In this document: piece by piece, positions 7,005-13,127 of the stretch
How positions within the stretch are numbered: the stretch's first letter is position 1
Layout of the letters: each line of letters opens with the position of its first letter
Source: a bacterium
GTDB taxonomy: Bacteria > Bacillota_I > Bacilli_A > RF39 > UBA660
Assembly (NCBI GenBank): GCA_029007415.1
Contig: JAQXHT010000067.1
Span: forward strand, 1-20,959
Reading direction: 5' to 3'
Length of the DNA: 20,959 bases
Made by a program: the position numbers and the translations under genes
Notes under the pieces: model-generated
Seen by the model: the letters and a program-made list of their open reading frames with translations, nothing else
Told to the model about the DNA's origin: nothing
The model's database searches: none

Positions 7005-10000
7005 TTAATTATCACTTTTACTTTCCATTTCTTTATAAGTTGTATATCTTTCTTTTGCATTAGCTAAGTTTTCTTCTAGTAATTCATCGGCATTACTATT
7101 TAAGTTAGCAAGTGATTTATAGCGGTCCTCTCCTAATAAGAATTCTTTATAGTTACTAAAGTCCGCTTTAGAATCCATCTTAAATTCACCTGTTTCGGGA
7201 TTATAATGGAAAATTGGGAAGTAACCTGTTTCGGTGGCATTCTTTTCTTCCATAATACTATTTTTCATTCCTCTTAATATTCCTTGGGCAATGCAAGGTG
7301 AATAAGCGATGATAAGACTTGGTCCATTATATTTTTCAGCTTCGTTTAATACTTTGATAGTTGTTTGAGGACTTGCTCCTAAAGAGATACAAGCGACATA
7401 AACATTTTTGTAAGTTAAAGCGATTTTTGCTAAGTCTTTTTTAGCGGTTTTTTTACCGTTTGAAGCGAATTTACAGACAGCACCGACACGACTTGACTTG
7501 CTAGCTTGACCTCCAGTATTAGAATACACTTCGGTATCTAAAACTAAAATATTAATGTTTTCGCCACTAGCTAGTAAGTGGTCAATACCGTTATAACCGA
7601 TATCATAGGCCCAGCCATCTCCACCGACTGTCCAAAGAGAAATTGGGGTAATATATTTCTTTAATGACTTCAATGGTTTTATCTTTGTGTGTGGAATAAC
7701 TTCTAAAAGTTTAGTAGCAGTATCCATATTGATATCTTCAAGATAAGCTTCGTAGATTTCTTTTTCTTCCTCATCTACTTTAGCAATATTTTCACGAATG
7801 ATTTGTTTTAACTGATTTTTCTTGACTTCATCGGCAATTTTTATACCCATTCCGAACTCGGCATTGTCTTCAAATAATGAGTTTGCCCATGGAATGCTAT
7901 ATGGTGTTGATGGTGAACTAGCTCCATAGATTGAAGAGCAACCAGTAGCATTAGCAATTACTAATCTATCACCGAATAGTTGAGTGATTAATTTTAAGTA
8001 TGGTGTTTCGCCACAACCAGCACAAGCACCACTAAATTCAAATTTTGGATCTTTGAATTGGGTTCCTTTAACAGTTGTTAATGGTAACGGAGTCTTCTCT
8101 GTTATATTGTTAAATAGATATTCATTAGCGCTTAATTCTTCTTTAATAAGTTTTTTCTTAGCTATCATTTCTAGAGCTTTTATCTTTTTCTTACCAGGAC
8201 AGATATTGACACATAAGCCACAACCGGTACAGTCTTTATAACTTACGCCGACAGTGTAATAGTAACCATCGCCCAAACCAGTTTTTGTTAAGCGTTTTTG
8301 AATTTCTTCGGGAGCTTTTTCTTTCTCTTCTTCAGTTAGAAGGAATGGTCTAATAACTGCATGTGGACATACTAATGAACATAGATTACAGTTGATACAG
8401 TTATCCTTATTATATAGAGGGACTGTTTCACTGATATCTCTTTTCTCTAATTTAGATAAACCAGCTTCCATGGTACCATCTGGTCGATTAAGGAAAGCAC
8501 TAACGGGTAGATCATTTCCTTTTCTTTTATCTATTATTTTGAAGAAGGTGTCAGCAATATCATCTACTTTGGCATAGCTTTCACCACTTATCTCATCCAC
8601 AAAAAGGCATGAATTAGCTGCTTCTTCGAGTGCTTTAATGTTTTTCTCTGCTAAGTTATTTCCTTTGTTTTTAAATCTTTCGACTAGTTTTTCTTTCATC
8701 TTGTTGCTAGCATAGTTATAGTCGATAACGTGTCCATATTTGAACATTAAGTTTTCCATAATAGCACTTATCTTATTACCAAGTCCTAAATTACCACTGA
8801 TTTTATTAGCATCTACTATATATAGTTTGATGTTATTGCTTTTTAAGTAGTTAACCATTTCTTTACTGAAAATGCTGTTTAGTTCATCTTTCGTTTTGGT
8901 GGTGTTTAGAATGAAGGTACCATTTTTTTCGATTGAAGATAATACATCAAATTTTTTAAGATAAGCATCTTCGGTACATACAACTACTTTAGCTTTATCG
9001 ACATAGTAAGTTGATCTTATCTCGTTTTTACTAAATCTTAAATGACTTATAGTTACGCCGCCACTTTTTTTAGAGTCATATTGGAAGTAACCTTGGACAT
9101 AGGCATCAGTGGCATCTCCGGTGATTTTCATGAAGTCTTTGCAAGCTGATACCATTCCATCACTACCATAACCGAAGACTTTAAAGGAAGTTTGGTTAGG
9201 AATGATTAAGTTGAAGTTTTTATCGTAAGGAATGCTTAAGTTAGTGACATCGTCTTCAATTCCGATAGTGAAGTTATGTCTTAAATTGCCCATATTATCA
9301 TAGATAGCTTTTATCATACTTGGGATAGTGTTTTTACTTGATAAACCATATCTACCACCAACGACACTTATCTTTTTATTGACGTCTTTGATGATACTAG
9401 CAACATCTAAGTATAGTGGTTCGCCACTACTTCCTGGTTCTTTAGTACGGTCAAGAACGGCGATGTTTTCGACTGTTTTAGGAATACTTTTTAGGAAATA
9501 TTTGCTAGAGAATGGACGATATAGGTGGACTTCGACGAAGCCAACCTTTTCCCCTTTTGCGACTAGGTAGTCAACGGTTTCTTTGACTGTTTCAGAGACA
9601 CTTCCCATTGCTATGATTACTTTGGTGGCATTAGCTGCTCCATAGTAGTTGAATGGGGCATAATTTTTACCGGTTAGTTTGTTGATCTCTTGCATATAGT
9701 CATTAACAATATCGGGCAAAGCGTCGTAATATTTATTTCTAACTTCGGTTGCTTGGAAGTAGATATCGTCATTTTCACTAGTACCTCTTGTTACGGGGTG
9801 TGAAGGATGAAGTGACTTTTCCCGAAATTCTGCTAGTGCTTTTTTATCTACTAGTCTTTTTACTTTATCAGTATCAATTACTTCGACTTTCTGTAATTCG
9901 TGACTAGTGCGAAAACCATCAAAGAAGTTTAAGAATGGTACTCTTCCTTTGATTGCTGCTAAGTGACTAACAGCGGTAAGGTCCATTACTTGTTGAGGAG

Positions 10001-10424
10001 AACTTTCTGCTAAAAAAGCAAAGCCGGTACTTCTTACTGCGTAGATATCTTGATGGTCACCAAAAATAGATAAAGCATGAGTAGCTAGGCTTCTTGCTGC
10101 AACATGAATAACACAAGGAAGTAGTTCCCCTGCTATTTTATACATATTAGGTATCATTAGTAAAAGACCCTGACTAGCTGTAAAGGTGGTGGTTAAGCAG
10201 CCAGCTTGTAAAGAACCATGAACCATTCCCGCAGCTCCAGCTTCACTTTCCATCTCGACTACTTTAACTGGTTGGTTGAAATAGTTTTTCTTTCCTTCAT
10301 TAGCCCATTTATCAACGACTTCAGCCATTGGGGAAGCAGGTGTTATTGGATAAATTCCTGCCACTTCTGTAAAGTTGTAAGCGACATAACTACAAGCTTC
10401 ATTACCGTCCATAATTTTTTTCAT
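7005..10424 (-). CDS. nifJ: Pyruvate:ferredoxin (flavodoxin) oxidoreductase
   Basis: This is a single-chain PFOR of 1139 residues that oxidatively decarboxylates pyruvate with coenzyme A to acetyl-CoA, CO2 and reduced ferredoxin or flavodoxin, an oxygen-sensitive step typical of anaerobes. Seen in order: the pyrimidine-binding domain with YPITPASPMAE at the N-terminus; a transketolase C-like domain; a ferredoxin domain with two 4Fe-4S motifs (C676, C679, C682, C686 and C732, C735, C738, C742); and the thiamine diphosphate domain with CAGCGE (C801, C804), C829, and GGDGWAYDIGYNG from residue 934 with NTGGQ after it. These match the ligands of the third cluster and the Mg-ThDP site. The length is slightly shorter than the usual 1170-1200. 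It is monocistronic, with its own terminator, and divergent from the DGR operon. Confidence 0.97.
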   Translation of the reverse strand: MKKIMDGNEACSYVAYNFTEVAGIYPITPASPMAEVVDKWANEGKKNYFNQPVKVVEMESEAGAAGMVHGSLQAGCLTTTFTASQGLLLMIPNMYKIAGELLPCVIHVAARSLATHALSIFGDHQDIYAVRSTGFAFLAESSPQQVMDLTAVSHLAAIKGRVPFLNFFDGFRTSHELQKVEVIDTDKVKRLVDKKALAEFREKSLHPSHPVTRGTSENDDIYFQATEVRNKYYDALPDIVNDYMQEINKLTGKNYAPFNYYGAANATKVIIAMGSVSETVKETVDYLVAKGEKVGFVEVHLYRPFSSKYFLKSIPKTVENIAVLDRTKEPGSSGEPLYLDVASIIKDVNKKISVVGGRYGLSSKNTIPSMIKAIYDNMGNLRHNFTIGIEDDVTNLSIPYDKNFNLIIPNQTSFKVFGYGSDGMVSACKDFMKITGDATDAYVQGYFQYDSKKSGGVTISHLRFSKNEIRSTYYVDKAKVVVCTEDAYLKKFDVLSSIEKNGTFILNTTKTKDELNSIFSKEMVNYLKSNNIKLYIVDANKISGNLGLGNKISAIMENLMFKYGHVIDYNYASNKMKEKLVERFKNKGNNLAEKNIKALEEAANSCLFVDEISGESYAKVDDIADTFFKIIDKRKGNDLPVSAFLNRPDGTMEAGLSKLEKRDISETVPLYNKDNCINCNLCSLVCPHAVIRPFLLTEEEKEKAPEEIQKRLTKTGLGDGYYYTVGVSYKDCTGCGLCVNICPGKKKIKALEMIAKKKLIKEELSANEYLFNNITEKTPLPLTTVKGTQFKDPKFEFSGACAGCGETPYLKLITQLFGDRLVIANATGCSSIYGASSPSTPYSIPWANSLFEDNAEFGMGIKIADEVKKNQLKQIIRENIAKVDEEEKEIYEAYLEDINMDTATKLLEVIPHTKIKPLKSLKKYITPISLWTVGGDGWAYDIGYNGIDHLLASGENINILVLDTEVYSNTGGQASKSSRVGAVCKFASNGKKTAKKDLAKIALTYKNVYVACISLGASPQTTIKVLNEAEKYNGPSLIIAYSPCIAQGILRGMKNSIMEEKNATETGYFPIFHYNPETGEFKMDSKADFSNYKEFLLGEDRYKSLANLNSNADELLEENLANAKERYTTYKEMESKSDN

Positions 10425-10449
10425 AGTATCAACTCTTTTCTTTATTTAT

Positions 10450-10455
10450 ATTATA
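10450..10455 (-). promoter_or_regulatory. Probable -10 box of nifJ
   Basis: A consensus TATAAT is found on the minus strand about 25 bases before the nifJ ATG, giving a leader of about 20 nt. No good -35 is seen at 16-18 bases (best is TAGTAA), so an activator or extended contacts may be needed. The nine-base sequence TAGTAAATT occurs twice upstream (10477-10485 and 10512-10520) and could be an operator, but that is only a guess. Confidence 0.4.
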
Positions 10456-10525
10456 TAATTTTTAAGATGGTTTTACTAGTAAATTTTCATAGCAATATTG
10501 CAGTTAGTGGATAGTAAATTAGTAG

Positions 10526-10555
10526 TTTACGGAAATAATACAATTTTTTTATAAA
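10526..10555 (+). promoter_or_regulatory. Possible promoter of the DGR reverse transcriptase operon
   Basis: A TTTACG (10526-10531), an 18-base spacer and TATAAA (10550-10555) lie about 35 bases before the first DGR gene. The match is moderate and the region is very AT-rich, so chance similarity is possible. Confidence 0.35.
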
Positions 10556-10590
10556 TATACGTTATTATATTTTTAGGAGAAGATATATAT

Positions 10591-10962
10591 ATGAATGAAG
10601 AAAATATTATCAAATTATCAAAAAAGGGAGGATTCTATTATGTATACAAAAATGATTGCTATATTATTTATTACTTATTGGATTATAAAATACTTAACAA
10701 TAAATTAGGCTTCCCAGTGAGTGCTATTTCGAAGGTTACAAATATTTTAGAAAATAAGCATATTAACTATTATATAAGTGAAAATAAAAAACAAGAATAT
10801 GTAGATAATAATTACGCAAAGTATCTAAATTTAGGAAAAGTGAAATATACTAAAGAGGAAATGAAAAAAAATATTTTTGAGAAAATAAATTTACTTTCAA
10901 TCAGGCAAACTGATGAATTACTAAACATTATTAAGGAGTACTTAGATGAACAACAAATTTAA
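10591..10962 (+). CDS. Small DGR accessory protein, MutS-like (MSL) type
   Basis: This 123-residue protein is the first gene of the RT operon. Its core, GGFYYVYKNDCYIIYYL followed by LGFPVSAISKVTNIL and ENKHINYYI, follows the order of MutS domain I (GDFY..., a GFP/GVP-type turn, and a helix plus 'L..KGI.Y.I' strand). MutS-like small proteins (MSL) are a described DGR accessory type; I make the match by pattern, without a search. The ATPase part of MutS is absent. AGGAG at 10575-10579 precedes the ATG. It overlaps avd by 17 bases. Its role in DGRs is unknown; a nucleic-acid-binding role at RNA/DNA mismatches would be a reasonable but untested idea. Confidence 0.65.
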   Translation: MNEENIIKLSKKGGFYYVYKNDCYIIYYLLDYKILNNKLGFPVSAISKVTNILENKHINYYISENKKQEYVDNNYAKYLNLGKVKYTKEEMKKNIFEKINLLSIRQTDELLNIIKEYLDEQQI

Positions 10963-11281
10963 TTTAGAAATAAAAATGAAGGAATTTATTTTAGATAATG
11001 ATACTATTATAATTAATTTTCCAAAAAGAGAATATATCCTTAAAGATAAAATAGAAACTACTTCATTAGAAATATTAGAATTAATATTTCTTGCTAATAA
11101 TACTAATAATAATGAATATATAGATATTATTTTATCTAAAATATCAATGTTAGATTTTTACTTAGAGAAAAGTTATAAAAGAAAGTATATCAATAAAAAA
11201 GTGCTAGAAAGAAAAGTATATGAACTAACACTTATAACAAAGATGATATATGGGTGGAAAAATTATGTTCGAGATAGATAA
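10946..11281 (+). CDS. avd: Avd-like accessory variability determinant
   Basis: This 111-residue, mostly helical protein has the Avd pattern: FPKREYILKDKIETTSLEILELIFLAN (residues about 25-52), a second helix IDIILSKISMLDFYLEKS, and a final helix VYELTLITKMIYGWKNYVR. Avd forms a barrel-like pentamer of four-helix bundles (related to the 23S rRNA intervening-sequence protein fold) that binds the DGR RT and template RNA and is needed for mutagenic cDNA synthesis in the Bordetella phage system. The strongly basic C-terminal half fits RNA binding. AAGGAG lies at 10933-10938, seven bases before the ATG. It overlaps the upstream gene by 17 bases and runs into the RT gene, as usual for avd-RT pairs. 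Confidence 0.8.
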   Translation: MNNKFNLEIKMKEFILDNDTIIINFPKREYILKDKIETTSLEILELIFLANNTNNNEYIDIILSKISMLDFYLEKSYKRKYINKKVLERKVYELTLITKMIYGWKNYVRDR

Positions 11282-12356
11282 AGATAAGATTCTTGCCATA
11301 TATGATGACATAATTAAAAAAAAGACAAGAAATAAAGATCGAATTTATAAATTCGATCGATATAAAATGATGAATATTGATAAAGTTTATAAGGAATTAA
11401 AAAATTGTCATTATGATGGTGGATTTTATAATATTTTTTTAATAAAAGATCCTAAATATAGAATAATAATGAGTTTAAATATTAAAGATAAACTAATTAA
11501 TCACTATATTACCACATATTACTTATATGCTATATTAGAAAAAAAATTAATAGATAGAAACGTTGCTACTAGGAAAAATAAAGGTAGAGATTATGCTATT
11601 AGGATTATAAAGCAAGATATAGAACACTTGAAGAAGAAAGGAAAATTTTATATTTTAAAAATAGATATAGCAAAATATTTTTACTGTATTGATCATGATA
11701 GATTAAAAGAGATGCTATATGAAGATTTAAATGATAAAGATATTTACAATTATCTTTCCAATATTATAGATAGTACTGATAAGGAATATATAAATAAACA
11801 CATTAAAGTTATTAAAGATAAATATAAAAATATAAAGTCTATTCAAGAAATTCCTTATTACACAAAGGGAAAAGGTCTACCTATTGGAAATTATTCATCA
11901 CAATTCTTAGCAATTTATTATTTATATAAAATAGATTATAAAATAGTTCATACTTATAAAATCAAACACTATATAAGATATATGGATGATTTTATATTAA
12001 TGCATGAAAATAAAGAATATTTGAAAGAAATAAAAGATAAACTAGAAGATGAGTTGTTAGATATTTATAAATTAAATTTTAATAAAAAGAAAACAGTATT
12101 ATCAGATAGTAAGACAGGTTTTTCTTTTTGTGGTTATAGATTTAGAATTATTAATAATAAAACTATAGTAAATGTGTCTAATTCTACAAAGAAAAGAGTA
12201 ACTAAAAGAATTAAAGAAATTAAATATTTATTAGATAATAATAAAATTGAAGAAGCAAAAGCTTTCACTTCTATCAATACCTACTATTATGGTTTTAAAT
12301 TTGGGTCAGTAAGTAAAATAAGAAGGATTGTTAATAGAAATTTTTATGAAAAATAG
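11265..12356 (+). CDS. DGR reverse transcriptase
   Basis: This RT of about 363 residues copies the template repeat RNA with errors at adenines. Numbered from the ATG at 11265: a conserved ATRKNKGRDYAI region (RT motif 2); motif 3 LKIDIAKYF with catalytic D134; motif 4 GLPIGNYSSQFLA (204-216), where IGNxxSQ is the DGR/retron-type form rather than the group II intron QG form; motif 5 RYMDDFILM with catalytic D241 and D242; motif 6 LNFNKKKT; and FCGYRF of motif 7. There is no maturase or endonuclease domain. An ATG at 11250 is also possible; 11265 has GGTGG at a better distance. It overlaps avd by 17 bases. Base composition is strikingly AT-rich compared with nifJ and leuS, which suggests transfer. 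Confidence 0.93.
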   Translation: MFEIDKDKILAIYDDIIKKKTRNKDRIYKFDRYKMMNIDKVYKELKNCHYDGGFYNIFLIKDPKYRIIMSLNIKDKLINHYITTYYLYAILEKKLIDRNVATRKNKGRDYAIRIIKQDIEHLKKKGKFYILKIDIAKYFYCIDHDRLKEMLYEDLNDKDIYNYLSNIIDSTDKEYINKHIKVIKDKYKNIKSIQEIPYYTKGKGLPIGNYSSQFLAIYYLYKIDYKIVHTYKIKHYIRYMDDFILMHENKEYLKEIKDKLEDELLDIYKLNFNKKKTVLSDSKTGFSFCGYRFRIINNKTIVNVSNSTKKRVTKRIKEIKYLLDNNKIEEAKAFTSINTYYYGFKFGSVSKIRRIVNRNFYEK

Positions 12357-12657
12357 ATATATATTTTTTAAAAGATTATATAGTGATTATTTATTATTAT
12401 TTACTAAAAAAGAGAAACTAATAGCATTTAATATTGATAACACAATAATATCCATATTAGAAAATTCAAGTGATACTATCACAAAGATACTAACTGATAA
12501 AAATATAAGTTATATAGTAGTAGACAATTTAGATATTATTGAAAGAAAAAATTTCACTAATAACAATTATAATTTATATAAAAAGAAAGCTTATTTAATA
12601 AATATGTCTAATAAATTAATTAACAAATATTATAAAGACCATACAGATAATGTATAG
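12346..12657 (+). CDS. Second small DGR-associated protein, possibly a diverged MutS-like protein
   Basis: This protein of about 103 residues overlaps the end of the RT gene by 11 bases if the ATG at 12346 is used. A TTG at 12328 would add six residues, and neither start has a well-placed ribosome site, so coupling to RT translation is likely. The sequence (IFFKRLYSDYLLLF, then DTITKILTDKNISYIVVDNL and NNNYNLYKK) follows the same order as the first gene of the operon: FFxxxYxDY near the start, then 'I.K.L..K.I.Y.V' and an NNY..Y end. I therefore suspect a paralogous, more diverged MutS domain I-like protein. No enzyme motif is visible. The gene end lies inside a long hairpin. Confidence 0.6.
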   Translation: MKNRYIFFKRLYSDYLLLFTKKEKLIAFNIDNTIISILENSSDTITKILTDKNISYIVVDNLDIIERKNFTNNNYNLYKKKAYLINMSNKLINKYYKDHTDNV

Positions 12658-12670
12658 TCTTTATTTGTTA
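12621..12670. other. Long imperfect hairpin at the end of the DGR operon
   Basis: TAACAAA (12621-12627) pairs with TTTGTTA (12664-12670) and TAAAGAC (12633-12639) with GTCTTTA (12657-12663), with a five-base bulge on one side and an inner ATAC/GTAT pair. No T run follows on either strand, so it is not a standard terminator. It spans the stop of the last RT-operon gene and lies on the 3' side of the TR in TR sense, so it could bound or stabilise either transcript. Confidence 0.5.
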
Positions 12671-12800
12671 CAGTCATACACAATTATTAAAGTTTGACGT
12701 ATCATACTCTATATGTATGTTAATTTTAGTCTAAGACAAGGTCAATCTATGTCGATTAATTCTTCTATCTAAAGCCGTAACCTTAAATACCTAAATTTAT

Positions 12801-12908
12801 CGGCTGGCCAAGCGCCGTTATTGTTGTTGTTAGCATTATTGTTGTTAACATACCCACTGTTGTTGACATTGAACACGTTGTTACTATTAGACGAGTTAGG
12901 CGAAAGGG
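12801..12908 (-). repeat. DGR template repeat (TR)
   Basis: This 108-base sequence is directly repeated, without gaps, as the VR 398 bases away. In minus-strand sense it reads as a series of AAC and AAT codons in the target frame, the classic TR design that lets adenine mutagenesis reach many residues while avoiding stops. Its GC-rich 3' end (12801-12817) is the IMH*-like part. Just beyond it, AGCCG at 12774-12778 can pair with CGGCT at 12801-12805, which could structure the RNA next to the IMH*. Confidence 0.95.
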
Positions 12909-12986
12909 AAAGGAATAAACCTACCACAAAGTTCTAAAAGATTAACCTATGTAAATCTATATTAAGAAGTTACACCAATTTTAGTC

Positions 12987-13022
12987 GGTCCTAATGGGTA
13001 AATACATTTCCCCATTAGGACC
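12987..13022. repeat. Perfect 12-bp inverted repeat upstream of the TR
   Basis: GGTCCTAATGGG (12987-12998) and CCCATTAGGACC (13011-13022) form a perfect 12-base-pair stem with a 12-base loop. On the plus strand a T-rich stretch follows after a gap of about ten bases, so it may act as a weak terminator for read-through from the RT operon. On the minus strand no T run follows, so target transcripts could continue into the TR. Confidence 0.75.
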
Positions 13023-13075
13023 AATATTTATTATTTTTTTGTTTTCTTCATACTGTCTTTTTCAAAGTAACAGCT

Positions 13076-13108
13076 CCGCCTTGATGGACGTCGCCCATCA
13101 GAAGGCGG
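13076..13108. other. GC-rich hairpin just after the DGR target gene
   Basis: CCGCCTT (13076-13082) pairs with AAGGCGG (13102-13108), and GATGG (13083-13087) with CCATC (13095-13099), with a two-base bulge and a seven-base loop. It is far more GC-rich than its surroundings and is not followed by a T run on either strand. In Bordetella phage BPP-1 a hairpin or cruciform just after the VR aids target recognition; this one lies about 90 bases past the VR, so an equivalent role is uncertain. Confidence 0.6.
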
Positions 13109-13127
13109 GTCTTAGTACCTCCCTATT

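Larger units (their letters stand above)
12658..13127. other. Non-coding interval holding the DGR template repeat and two hairpins
   Basis: These 470 bases have no credible gene; a plus-strand reading frame of 67 codons at 12994-13197 lacks a ribosome site and runs antisense into the target gene. The interval holds the template repeat (12801-12908), a 12-base-pair inverted repeat (12987-13022) and a GC-rich hairpin (13076-13108). The TR RNA must be read from the minus strand. I see no clear promoter for it between 12909 and 13127, so read-through from the target gene is the simplest source. Confidence 0.7.

Noticed and set aside
11265..12356. Group II intron or retron as the source of the reverse transcriptase
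   Set aside because: No maturase or endonuclease domain, no intron RNA features and no msr/msd-like inverted structure upstream; an Avd-like partner and a TR/VR pair are present instead.
12801..12908. Template repeat as a decayed second copy of the target gene 3' end
   Set aside because: A decaying copy would differ at all bases; here differences fall almost only on adenines of one strand, and the flanks share no similarity.
13044..13094. Possible 16-codon minus-strand peptide starting inside the GC-rich hairpin after the target gene
   Set aside because: The only ribosome-site-like sequence (AGGGAGG) is about 20 bases too far upstream, and the bases are better explained as the hairpin.
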